DNA from: Pleurocapsa sp. MO_226.B13
GTDB taxonomy: Bacteria; Cyanobacteriota; Cyanobacteriia; Cyanobacteriales; Xenococcaceae
DNA length: 17,225 nucleotides
NCBI GenBank assembly: GCA_030064795.1
Contig: JASJEI010000206.1
Coordinates: 1-17,225, forward strand
Direction of reading: 5' to 3'
Shown in pieces: positions 1 to 6,164 of the stretch (position 1 is its first letter; each line of letters begins with the position of its first letter). Under the pieces are notes generated by a model. The model was not told the DNA's origin. It did not search any database and saw nothing but the letters and a program-made list of their open reading frames with translations. Position numbers and translations under genes: made by a program.

Positions 1-162
1 CTATTACAAGAACGTTTAGCAAAAGCCGAGATTATTCAGATTTCATTACCAAAAAAAACTAATGGAAATCCTCTAATGAAATTTGCAGGAGTTTTTGAAA
101 ATGACTCGGATTTTCAAGAAATTATGTCAGAAATAAAAGCAGAACGAGAAAATAACAGTTAA
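1..162 (+). CDS. Antitoxin of a VapBC-like pair, 3' end only
   Basis: The reading frame is open from the first base and ends in TAA at 160-162, giving the last 53 residues of a protein that begins outside the window. The visible part carries KFAGVFENDSDFQEIMSEIK, a C-terminal pattern that I recognise from small cyanobacterial antitoxins encoded just before PIN-domain toxins. Only two bases separate its stop from the ATG of the next gene at 165, as expected for a co-translated antitoxin-toxin pair. The DNA-binding part cannot be judged because it lies upstream. The antitoxin assignment rests on context and this tail motif, so it is fairly likely but not certain. Its partner toxin is broken, so if it is still made it no longer has an obvious local target. 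Confidence 0.6.
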   Translation, partial: LLQERLAKAEIIQISLPKKTNGNPLMKFAGVFENDSDFQEIMSEIKAERENNS

Positions 163-206
163 ATATGACTTTATGGATTCTCGATACTGACCATACTTCA
201 CTTCTT

Positions 207-251
207 GAAACAGTTTCTTTAACGGAGGAAACCTCCGCAACGAACTGTTTC
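207..251. repeat. Palindromic mini-element inside vapC (GGAGG-AAA-CCTCC type)
   Basis: A 45-bp imperfect palindrome. The outer arms GAAACAGTT (207-215) and AACTGTTTC (243-251) are perfect inverted repeats, and the core is GGAGG AAA CCTCC (224-236). It separates the two halves of the PIN gene. A CTT trinucleotide occurs on both sides (204-206 and 253-255) and might be a short target duplication. It has no coding capacity. Confidence 0.75.
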
Positions 252-531
252 GCTTTTTTTAGCTGGCAATAAATCGGTAATCGCTCAAGTTGCCGAACAT
301 TCTAATAATATAGCAATTACAATAATCACCGTCCAAGAGTTATTCAATGGTTGGAATGGAAAATTAAACGACCCTCGACAAGCAAATAACTTGAGCAATC
401 TTTATACTAAACTATGGAAAACTACAGAATTTTTCAAAATAATAACTATCCTAAACTTCGATCGCGATGCTGAAGCTTGCTATAACAATTTACGACAAAA
501 TAATCGTAACTTAGCTAAAAAGAGATTAGAA

Positions 532-578
532 GCGGTCAGACCCCGCGTCGCCTTCAGGCGCAAGGGAACGCTGACCAA
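532..578. repeat. GC-rich palindromic mini-element inside vapC
   Basis: About 45-47 bp with outer inverted arms GGTCAG (534-539) and CTGACC (571-576). It contains GACCCCGCGTCG and GGCGCAAGGGAA, both of which recur on the opposite strand within 6084-6154. It is distinctly richer in G+C than the surrounding gene and shifts the PIN reading frame. Confidence 0.75.
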
Positions 579-716
579 GACAAAGATTTGCGTATTGCTT
601 CTATTGCGCTGATGCAAAATGCCATAGTAGTCACGCGAAATTATAAGGATTTTTCTCAAGTGCCGAATTTACAGTTAGATAATTGGGTAGATTAATTGTT
701 TGTTTTAATAGTTAAT

Positions 717-759
717 GCGCTCGCATTATGTATCTGCTTAAAAAATTCCAGGCGATAGC
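717..759. repeat. HIP1-anchored repeat unit, copy 1
   Basis: A HIP1-like octamer GCGCTCGC (717-724), 27 nt containing TATGTATCTGCTTAAAAAAT, then a second HIP1-like octamer GCGATAGC (752-759). The same arrangement and the same 27-nt spacing occur at 1325-1367 and 1973-2052. It lies between the broken vapC and the 3' end of the first toxin gene. Confidence 0.65.
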
Positions 760-779
760 ACTCACTTTCTAAACTTCTT

Positions 780-1055
780 TTATTTCTTCCTAAGAATCTT
801 ATCGTATTCAGCGTGAGAGCCAATCCAAAACCAAACTATTTTATCTTCATTGGCTTTTACTACTCCCAATGCTCTCCATCCAATGCCTACTCTGACTGAC
901 CAAATATTTCCTTTCGATTTAATTTCTTTAAATTCTAGACTGGGATGAAATGGATTATATCGCCAAAGTTCATAATTTTTCTTGGCAGTTTCTTTTACCC
1001 GTTGAGGTAGTGCTATAAATAATTTCCTAAAACCTTTTGTTCTGGACGAGCACAC
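780..1055 (-). CDS. RelE/ParE-superfamily toxin, module 1
   Basis: This 91-residue basic protein has the layout of small cyanobacterial RelE/ParE-type toxins: an N-terminal helical part (KLFIALPQRVKETAKKNYEL), then HPSLEFKEI, WSVRVGIGWRALGV and the C-terminal strand WFWIGSHAEYDKIL. Members of the superfamily usually cleave ribosome-bound mRNA or poison gyrase; which one applies here cannot be told. The start is a GTG at 1055-1053 that shares its first base with the TAG stop of the upstream antitoxin, so the two are almost certainly translationally coupled. It is a clear paralogue of the toxin at 1424-1684: both contain HPSL.FK.I, WSVR.G, RALGV and WFWIG.HAEYD. The gene appears complete and undamaged. 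Confidence 0.85.
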   Translation of the reverse strand: MCSSRTKGFRKLFIALPQRVKETAKKNYELWRYNPFHPSLEFKEIKSKGNIWSVRVGIGWRALGVVKANEDKIVWFWIGSHAEYDKILRKK

Positions 1056-1282
1056 TATTCCTCACCAAAGCCTTTTTCTTCGGTCTGACCTTCTCGATCT
1101 TCAATCAAAGCCCTTTGAGCCATTTCTTCGAGAACATATAGATCGACATCTGGATCGGATAAGCTTTCTTGCCATTTCAACTCATTTTCAATATCTTCAA
1201 GTAGTTGTTGTGCAAGCTTATCTTGAAGATCGTTTGAGAGCTTTTGTGCTTTTTTAAATGCTTGTTCTAATAATTCAGTCAT
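1055..1282 (-). CDS. Antitoxin of module 1
   Basis: A 75-residue acidic, helix-rich protein directly upstream of, and overlapping by one base, the RelE/ParE-type toxin. The N-terminal part (LLEQAFKKAQKLSNDLQDKL) looks amphipathic. The middle contains QESLSDPDVDLYVLEEMAQRAL, a segment I recognise from small cyanobacterial antitoxins. Gene order (antitoxin first), overlap and size all fit a type II module. No RHH or HTH motif can be pinned down by eye, so the DNA-binding mode is open. It is not visibly related to the antitoxin of the neighbouring module (1684-1920), although the two toxins are alike. The ATG at 1282 is the only sensible start. Confidence 0.75.
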   Translation of the reverse strand: MTELLEQAFKKAQKLSNDLQDKLAQQLLEDIENELKWQESLSDPDVDLYVLEEMAQRALIEDREGQTEEKGFGEE

Positions 1283-1324
1283 ATATTTTTTTTTAATTCT
1301 CTGTATTTCATTATTTTAACTTGA

Positions 1325-1367
1325 GCGATCGTGCTATGTAACTGTTTGAAAAATCTCAGGCGATCGC
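1325..1367. repeat. HIP1-anchored repeat unit, copy 2
   Basis: HIP1-like GCGATCGT (1325-1332), a 27-nt spacer containing CTATGTAACTGTTTGAAAAA, then a perfect HIP1 GCGATCGC (1360-1367). It lies in the intergenic space between the two toxin-antitoxin modules, upstream of the antitoxin of module 1. Confidence 0.65.
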
Positions 1368-1423
1368 TGCTAATTTTAAGCTTATTCTTTCTTGTTTCAA
1401 CAAGTTACAAGACTAATATTTTA

Positions 1424-1684
1424 TTAAAGTTTGTTAATAAGCCGATCGTATTCTGCATGAGTTCCAATCCAAAACCATAAGATACCACCCTCCACCTCAA
1501 CACCTAAAGCACGATAATCTACTCCTGCACGAACTGACCAATACTTTTTGCCAATTTTTTTAAAGTGTAATGATGGATGAGAAGGATCTGCTTTAAGTAG
1601 TTCATAACAGCGATCTGCAATTTCCCGTACATTGTCGGACAAGGCTTCGTAGCATTTCCAAAATCTTGGCGTTGTATAATGCAT
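1424..1684 (-). CDS. RelE/ParE-superfamily toxin, module 2
   Basis: An 86-residue protein with the same plan as the module 1 toxin: TPRFWKCYEALSDNVREIAD, HPSLHFKKI, YWSVRAGVDYRALGV and LWFWIGTHAEYDRLI. Its ATG (1684-1682) shares one base with the TAA of the upstream antitoxin, which implies coupled translation. Conservation with the neighbouring toxin is concentrated in the WSVR, RALGV and HAEYD blocks, which probably form the active face, as these blocks are usually retained in the family. The gene is intact. Mechanism (mRNA cleavage versus other) cannot be decided from sequence. Confidence 0.87.
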   Translation of the reverse strand: MHYTTPRFWKCYEALSDNVREIADRCYELLKADPSHPSLHFKKIGKKYWSVRAGVDYRALGVEVEGGILWFWIGTHAEYDRLINKL

Positions 1685-1920
1685 TACAAGGCACGAAAGT
1701 GACCTGCTTTAAATTCGCCGATCGCTTCTTCGGCTAAAGCTTCTAGTTTTCCATCTTCAACGTCTTGTTCTAGCTTCTTATCCCAACGTTGATAATCCAA
1801 ATCGAAAAACCACTGTCTGAGTTGCTCAAATTCCTCTGAGGAAAGTTCGAGAATAGCTGCTTCAATTTTCTCTATGGTTGACATGGACAGATCGGGGATA
1901 AAATCTTTAGTTGCTTTCAA
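1684..1920 (-). CDS. Antitoxin of module 2
   Basis: The protein has 78 residues from the first ATG. An internal start at residue 13 (position 1884, MSTIEKIEAAILEL) is the more usual beginning for this family and may be the real one. It contains IEKIEAAILELSSEEFEQLR followed by WFFDLDYQRWDKKLEQDVED and GKLEALAEEAIGEFKAGH, a pattern I recognise from many cyanobacterial antitoxins preceding RelE/ParE-type toxins. The tail AGHFRAL is likely to contact the toxin, as in other type II pairs, but this is inference. It overlaps the toxin by one base. Upstream (1973-2085) lies a run of HIP1-anchored repeats that could overlap its control region. Confidence 0.8.
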   Translation of the reverse strand: MKATKDFIPDLSMSTIEKIEAAILELSSEEFEQLRQWFFDLDYQRWDKKLEQDVEDGKLEALAEEAIGEFKAGHFRAL

Positions 1921-1972
1921 TTATAGACTTGGTTGTGGTATTTACGGGTTTGATTTGTATGGGTAGATAAAT

Positions 1973-2085
1973 GCGATCGCTTTATATATCTGCTAGAAAA
2001 ATCTCATGCGGTCTCGCTATACATCTGCTAGAAAAACTTCAAACGAGCGATTTTTTGAACTACTTTTAAAATCTTAGGCGATCGC
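1973..2085. repeat. Tandem HIP1-anchored repeats, three units
   Basis: HIP1 (1973-1980), 27 nt containing TATATATCTGCTAGAAAAAT, the degenerate anchor GCGGTCTCGC (2008-2017), 27 nt containing TATACATCTGCTAGAAAAAC, the half-anchor GAGCGATT (2045-2052), a diverged 25-nt spacer, and a final perfect HIP1 (2078-2085). The period is about 35-37 bp. The spacer family is TATRTATCTGCTAGAAAAAT with variants, shared with copies at 717 and 1325. It lies between the antitoxin of module 2 and the IS4-like element. Confidence 0.65.
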
Positions 2086-2095
2086 ACTAGGTATC

Positions 2096-2112
2096 CAATA
2101 CTGTTCGGTTAA
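2096..2112 (+). repeat. Left copy of a 17-bp inverted repeat
   Basis: CAATACTGTTCGGTTAA. Its reverse complement occurs at 4353-4369 with one mismatch. It lies 18 bp outside the inner IS4 terminal repeat (2131-2146). Confidence 0.55.
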
Positions 2113-2130
2113 GCTAGAAAGATGAGTTAA

Positions 2131-3580
2131 TGAGAGTATCCGTAACTAAAATCCAATGGAATTTACATCTTTAACTCTTGTTGCTCCAAAAATCCAAGTT
2201 AGTGAAATATTTCCTGCATTGGAATTAATTATGTCTCATCAAGCAATTAGTGAGGCAATCGCAGAAACGAACAGTCAAGAAAAGCGTAACCGTCTACTTC
2301 CAACACATCTAATTATTGCCTTAGTAATTGCTCTGAGCCTGTGGTCAAAAGACTCCGTTGTAGATGTGTTGAAGAATTTAGTTCAAGGGTTATCAGCCTC
2401 ATGGATACCCAGAGGAATAAAGTGGAAAACTCCTCGCAAGTCCTCAATTAGCGAAGCGAGGCAAAGAGTAGGGTGTAGAGTAATGACCCGACTCGACTCT
2501 TTGAGAAATTAGCCCGACCAATGGCAAGTATGGAAACTCCATCAGCGTTTTTGAAAGGACTACGATGGATGGCAATTGATGGAACAGGATTCGATCTCCC
2601 TGATACGGAGGAAAATGGTCGAGTTTTTGGCTATCCAGGGAGTCGAAAGGGAACAAAAGCAGCTTTTCCCAAAGCGCGATTAGTTATTTTGGTAGAGTTA
2701 GGAACTCATCTAATAACCGATGCTTTAATAAGTCCTTATCGAATTGGAGAAAGGGTTAGAGCTATGAAACTATTGCGTTCTATAGAACCAGGAATGCTGT
2801 TAACTTGGGATAGAGGACTTCATTCGTTCAAGATGGTCAAAGCAGCTATGGCTCGAAAATGTCATATTTTAGGGCGAATTCCCAAGAACGTTAAATTTCC
2901 TCTGGTTCGGGAATTGCCTGATGGCTCTTATTTATCTTGGATCAATCCTGACCGTAAATCGAAGAAAAAAGGAGGAACTCGAATTCAAGTCTGAGTAATT
3001 GAATACCTAATTCGGGAAAAGGACGAGGAAGTAGTTTATCGCTTAATTACAGACTTAATGGATTATGAGATGTTTCCGTCTTTGATGTTGGCTGATGAGT
3101 ATCATTGGCGTTGGGAAATCGAAAATACCCTCGCGGAATTTAAAACTCATCTAAATGCTCGCAAAACTCCAATTCGCTCTAAAAAACCCAAATTGGTTGT
3201 TCAAGAAATTTATGGTTGGTTATTGGCTCACTGGGCAATAAGGTCTTTGATTTTTCGCGCTTCTACTACTACCGATGAATCCCCTTTAAGATTTAGTTTT
3301 ACGGGGACTTTACGAATTTTACGTCGTGCTATTTCTCAGTTTCAACAAGCTTTACCTTCTTCTCTACCTTACTTTTTTTCTTGGTTAATCTCAGAAATTA
3401 CCGAACAAATCATTCCGACTCGCCAAGGTCGAACTAATCCGAGAGTTATCAAGAAGCCTCGCTCTAAATTTAAAGCCAGAAAGCCAATTCATCGAACTGG
3501 TTTTACTCAACTTCAACCACTTACTTTTGCTGTTGCTTCTTCTGCTGCTTAATTATTAACTGATGTTACGCACGCTCTCA
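2131..3580 (+). mobile_element. IS4-family insertion sequence, inactive
   Basis: About 1450 bp, within the usual size range for the family. The left end TGAGAGTATCCGTAAC (2131-2146) and the inverted right end (3565-3580, reading TGAGAGCGTGCGTAAC on the minus strand) match at 13 of 16 positions. The transposase gene between them is broken at two points. I could not see a convincing target-site duplication directly outside these ends. An alternative outer boundary is offered by the 17-bp inverted repeats at 2096 and 4369, so the exact limits are uncertain. Confidence 0.7.
2156..3552 (+). pseudogene. IS4-family DDE transposase with a frameshift and an in-frame stop
   Basis: The N-terminal part (2156-2512) begins MEFTSLTLVAPKIQVSEIFP and includes the helical IS4 region. 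The catalytic triad is still readable across frames: MAIDGTGFDLPDT (first Asp), LLTWDRGLHS (second Asp) and YHWRWEIENTLAEFK (Glu, with the YREK-like helix). The first break is a tandem duplication of GACTC (2490-2494 and 2495-2499). Deleting one copy restores the reading TRLFEKLARPMAS. The second is a TGA at 2992-2994 between RIQV and VIEYLIRE, most simply a CGA to TGA transition. With both repaired the protein is about 460 residues, normal for the family. The element therefore cannot transpose by itself. Confidence 0.88.
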
Positions 3581-3636
3581 ATCTATGAAGCCTAGGTAAT
3601 TGGTAGTAGTCAGACGAAACTCATTGTGGTCATTTA

Positions 3637-3691
3637 TTTATCTTGTCAGGATTAGCTTGACAAGATAAAAATGTCAGGATAATCTTGACAA
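3637..3691 (+). promoter_or_regulatory. Tandem operator-like repeats and candidate promoter upstream of the zinc-finger gene
   Basis: Two direct copies of a 20-mer, TGTCAGGATTAGCTTGACAA (3644-3663) and TGTCAGGATAATCTTGACAA (3672-3691), lie 28 bp apart and differ at two positions. Each is itself a dyad, TGTCA-N9-TGACA-like. Around the first copy the dyad extends to perfect 12-bp arms (3637-3648 and 3658-3669). Each contains a consensus -35 hexamer TTGACA. From the first (3657-3662), 17 bp lead to TAATCT (3680-3685), a plausible -10. A regulator binding the dyads would therefore cover the promoter. The first dyad, followed by AAAA, could alternatively act as a hairpin in RNA. Confidence 0.55.
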
Positions 3692-3716
3692 ACTAATAGT
3701 TTTAGGGAGTATGGAT

Positions 3717-4112
3717 ATGGCTGGGAAAATAAGTTCGGGCGTGAGAAGTAAAAAGAAGACTCCGAAAAAACAAGAGCTGCTTTTTTGCACCTTCTGTGGA
3801 AAAAACAATCGAGAAGTTACGAGATTAGTGGCTGGTCCAGGTGTATATATATGCGATAAATGCGTAAGTCTTTGCAATGAAATCCTGTCATCAGAGGCTA
3901 ATCAAGATACCTCTGACAGTTGGCAAGGTTGGGATTCAATGACGGACGAGGAGTTGCTAGCAACGCTCCCTGCTACTCTAAGAAGCGCGGAAAATGTACG
4001 GGGAGGACTTCAATCGAGAATCGATGAGCTACGTAAGCGCAAAGTAAGTTGGACTCAAATTGGTAAAACCCTGAGCATGTCTCGCCAAGCTGCATGGGAA
4101 CGGTTCGCCTGA
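3717..4112 (+). CDS. Stand-alone ClpX-type C4 zinc-finger protein with C-terminal HTH
   Basis: The 131-residue protein starts at ATG 3717, which has AGGGAG (3704-3709) at a good distance. The in-frame ATG at 3711 is too close to it. After a basic, disordered-looking N-terminus (KKKTPKK) come [20 protein letters not shown] and [11 protein letters not shown], i.e. CxxC-18-CxxC at residues 24, 27, 46 and 49. This is the zinc-binding fold that ClpX uses for dimerisation and substrate or adaptor docking. The AAA+ ATPase of ClpX is absent. The C-terminus ([20 protein letters not shown]) reads as a helix-turn-helix. A DNA-binding regulator, perhaps one that engages the Clp machinery or dimerises through the zinc finger, is a reasonable inference but unproven. 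It lies next to a dead IS4 and inside outer inverted repeats, so it may be cargo of an older element. Confidence 0.8.
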   Translation: MAGKISSGVRSKKKTPKKQELLFCTFCGKNNREVTRLVAGPGVYICDKCVSLCNEILSSEANQDTSDSWQGWDSMTDEELLATLPATLRSAENVRGGLQSRIDELRKRKVSWTQIGKTLSMSRQAAWERFA

Positions 4113-4426
4113 TTTTCTTGTCTGGGAGTCATTTCTTATGAAGCCGAGCCAAAAGATAAGTATTTGCTCAAGAAATTTCCGCAAATTTGTCTGATTTAGA
4201 ACGCGGTGTCTAGCTTATGGGCGATCGCTATTTTCCAGGTAGTTGAAAATCTTTATAAAATGGGCGTTTCGAGCTAGATTTCCCCGATACTGGTTTCGAG
4301 CTTATTTGCCCCTTCATCTGGCTCAAGATTTCCGTTGTATTGCGTTCAGTTATTAACCGAACGGTATTGCGTCACGCCTAACCTTACCGATAATATAACT
4401 ATTCAGCAGTGCATAATCTAAAACCT
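4113..4426. other. Intergenic region, no gene seen
   Basis: Stops occur in all frames and no homology is recognisable. It contains one HIP1 site near 4209, the right copy of the 17-bp inverted repeat (4353-4369), and a direct repeat GTATTGCGT (4337-4345 and 4364-4372) around it. The znuB end and the zinc-finger gene end converge here, but I see no clear intrinsic terminator. Confidence 0.5.
4353..4369 (-). repeat. Right copy of the 17-bp inverted repeat
   Basis: TTAACCGAACGGTATTG, the inverse of 2096-2112 with one mismatch. The preceding bases TTATTAACCGA also resemble TTATTAACTGA just after the IS4 transposase stop (3554-3564), so this may be a detached or second IS right end. Confidence 0.55.
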
Positions 4427-5242
4427 TCAACCCTGCCGACACCATAAAGCCACAGCCAAAAACCCAAATAACTGAACCAAAACAATACTCGGACCACTAG
4501 GTAGATCGATCGCGCCAGAAATGATCATTCCCATTACTCCACTCAGCGCACCTATCCCCGCAGCAGTGGCTAAAAACGGGACAAACTGTTGACAAATTAA
4601 TCTCGCACTTGCAGCAGGAATAACTAAAAAACCGTTGACCAGTAGAATACCAACAGCCCGAATAGTGAGGGCAATAGTAATTGCCAAAAGAACAATAAAA
4701 AAATAGCGATGGCTGCGAACGGGTACGCCTTTTACTAGGGCTAAATCACTGTTGAGGGTGAGTAATATTTGCTCTGGTAAACTAATAATTATCCAAGCTA
4801 AAGTTATGCCTAAAAGTAATAATAATAAAATCAAATCTGTATTACTAATTGCTAGAATATCCCCAAATAAAATAGATAATAAATTACCCCGATATCCCTT
4901 TAAATAACTAAAGCCAATTGTGCCTAAAGCGATCGAACCCGATAGAGAAACGCACAAAACTGTATCGCTACCCAAATCGGTTCTGTCAATTAAATAAATA
5001 ACTCCCAAACCAAAAGCAACGGTAAAACCAATTAACGTCCAAGTCGTAGGAAGTTCTAACAATGCAGCTAACACCACTCCCAACATTGCTGAATGTCCCA
5101 CCGTATCCCCAAATAAAGAGAGACGACGCAGGATTAAAAAGCTGCCCAAAATTCCCCCTAAAATACCAAGCAGTACACCACCTAGTACTGCCCGTTGCAT
5201 AAAGGGTAAACTAAAAAGACTCAGTACGTCTGCTAGGTTCAT
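4427..5242 (-). CDS. znuB: Zinc ABC transporter permease
   Basis: A 271-residue, strongly hydrophobic protein of the ABC-3 (ZnuB/MntB) permease family, which forms the homodimeric inner-membrane channel of metal importers. Several membrane helices are visible, for example AVLGGVLLGILGGILGSFLI near the N-terminus and a long leucine-rich helix around residues 135-155. SLFGDTVGHSAMLGVV near residues 42-57 matches the conserved block at the cytoplasmic end of helix 2. The ATG at 5242 lies within the znuC reading frame, so the genes overlap by 32 bp and must be co-transcribed. Length is normal. Zinc is preferred over manganese because of the Zur-like site upstream of the operon and the His-rich binding protein. 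Confidence 0.93.
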   Translation of the reverse strand: MNLADVLSLFSLPFMQRAVLGGVLLGILGGILGSFLILRRLSLFGDTVGHSAMLGVVLAALLELPTTWTLIGFTVAFGLGVIYLIDRTDLGSDTVLCVSLSGSIALGTIGFSYLKGYRGNLLSILFGDILAISNTDLILLLLLLGITLAWIIISLPEQILLTLNSDLALVKGVPVRSHRYFFIVLLAITIALTIRAVGILLVNGFLVIPAASARLICQQFVPFLATAAGIGALSGVMGMIISGAIDLPSGPSIVLVQLFGFLAVALWCRQG

Positions 5243-5999
5243 GATGATGACAGGTAGGACTAACTAGAGAACCGTATATTTTTAAGAGATTTTCTGGAGT
5301 AAGAGTAGTGTTCGGCGAACCGTTGTAGAGTAAGCGACGGTTCATACAGATTACTGAGTCGCAATATTTACTGACTAAATCTAAATCGTGGGAAACTTCC
5401 AAAATCGTCCAGTTGTGTTCTTGTTTGAGATTATGGAGTAAAGCAGCAAATTCCATTTCTCCCGTAGCATCTACCCCTGCTAAAGCTTCATCGAGAACTA
5501 AAAGACGACGGGAAACGACCAAACAATAAGCCAGTAGGACTCGTTTTAATTCCCCTCCGCTAAGAGTGCCAATTTTTTGTTGGGCTTGTTTGGTTAGATG
5601 AACCTGTTCTAAAGCTTGGTAAATTCTCTCTCGTTTCCGTTTAGAAGAATACCACCACTGTTTGCTATTTAAGCCCAAACCCACTAACTCCGATACCGTC
5701 AAGGGAAAAGTGCGTTCAAAGGGGAATTTTTGAGGAATATAGCCAATTTTCTGTTTAAATCGCTTTAACTGTTTGCCAGTACCATCAAACAATCTAATTT
5801 CACCCGCTCGCGCTTCAACCAAGCCTAAAAGAGTTTTAATCAAGGTACTTTTCCCCGCACCATTTGGACCAATAATCGCTGTATGAGTACCTGGCAATAA
5901 TTCAAAAGAGACATTATCTACTGCTAAGTATTCCCCACGCATCACCGATAAATTTCTAACTGTAACAATGGCTTGGGTAACAGATAAATTTTGGTACAT
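5211..5999 (-). CDS. znuC: Zinc ABC transporter ATP-binding protein
   Basis: A 262-residue cytoplasmic ATPase that powers the ZnuB channel. Motifs in order: Walker A GPNGAGKST (residues 44-52), Q-loop YIPQK (88-91), ABC signature LSGGE (146-150), Walker B LLVLDE (166-171) and H-loop His204. The first ATG (5999) gives the expected N-terminal strand IVTVRNLSVMRGEYLAV. The C-terminus ends PTCHHHEPSRRTESF, with a short Cys-His cluster that might bind metal; similar tails occur in some zinc ATPases, but a role here is only inferred. It overlaps znuB by 32 bp and is separated from znuA by 165 bp that contain a mini-repeat, which is unusual for this tight operon. Confidence 0.94.
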   Translation of the reverse strand: MYQNLSVTQAIVTVRNLSVMRGEYLAVDNVSFELLPGTHTAIIGPNGAGKSTLIKTLLGLVEARAGEIRLFDGTGKQLKRFKQKIGYIPQKFPFERTFPLTVSELVGLGLNSKQWWYSSKRKRERIYQALEQVHLTKQAQQKIGTLSGGELKRVLLAYCLVVSRRLLVLDEALAGVDATGEMEFAALLHNLKQEHNWTILEVSHDLDLVSKYCDSVICMNRRLLYNGSPNTTLTPENLLKIYGSLVSPTCHHHEPSRRTESF

Positions 6000-6058
6000 T
6001 GATTTTACTAATTTGATTCAAGCAGAGAAAAATAGCCAAGAACAAAAAACTGACTACG

Positions 6059-6072
6059 TCCTCGAAGGAGGA
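6059..6072. repeat. Small hairpin in the znuA-znuC gap
   Basis: TCCTC GAA GGAGGA forms a short stem-loop in the intercistronic region just downstream (on +) of the znuC start, before the larger palindromic element at 6084-6154. It could affect mRNA stability or translation of znuC. Confidence 0.4.
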
Positions 6073-6083
6073 TAACTGTTGAC

Positions 6084-6154
6084 TTAATTCGAGCATTCCC
6101 TTGCGCCTACATGCGGACAAGTCCTTTGTGTCGACGCGGGGTCTCGAATTTAAC
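6084..6154. repeat. GC-rich palindromic mini-element between znuA and znuC
   Basis: Outer arms AATTCGAG (6086-6093) and CTCGAATT (6143-6150) are perfect inverted repeats. On the minus strand it contains GACCCCGCGTCG and GGCGCAAGGGAA in the same order as the vapC insertion (532-578), with an extra internal segment ACAAAGGACTTGTCCGCATG between them. It has no coding role that I can support. In the znu transcript it would form a sizeable hairpin between the first and second genes. Confidence 0.75.
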
Positions 6155-6164
6155 TGATAACTAA

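Larger units (their letters stand above)
165..695 (+). pseudogene. vapC: VapC-like PIN-domain toxin, broken by two small insertions
   Basis: PIN-domain toxins are Mg-dependent RNases. The start (165) gives MTLWILDTDHTSLL, with the first conserved acidic residue in LDTDH. The frame is then lost, resumes at about 253 with LFLAGNKSVIAQV and continues through the second acidic motif VQELFNGW. It is lost again at 532 and resumes in a third frame at 579 with KDLRIASIALMQ and VVTRNYKDFSQVP, ending in TAA at 693-695. Removing about 52 bases (near 201-252) and about 47 bases (near 532-578) restores one continuous PIN protein of about 143 residues. Both interruptions coincide with palindromic sequence, so they look like insertions of mini-elements and not random indels. 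As it stands translation stops at 272. The downstream frame (259-612) could only yield a fragment. The family call is confident; the exact insertion endpoints are inferred. Confidence 0.8.

Noticed and set aside
1973..2085. CRISPR-like periodic array
   Set aside because: The part between anchors is the conserved part, the anchors are degenerate HIP1 sites, only about three units are present and no cas genes are nearby.
4337..4372. Terminator between znuB and the zinc-finger gene
   Set aside because: Inverted repeats here are interrupted, there is no adjacent T-run, and the sequence is better explained as an IS-end-like repeat.
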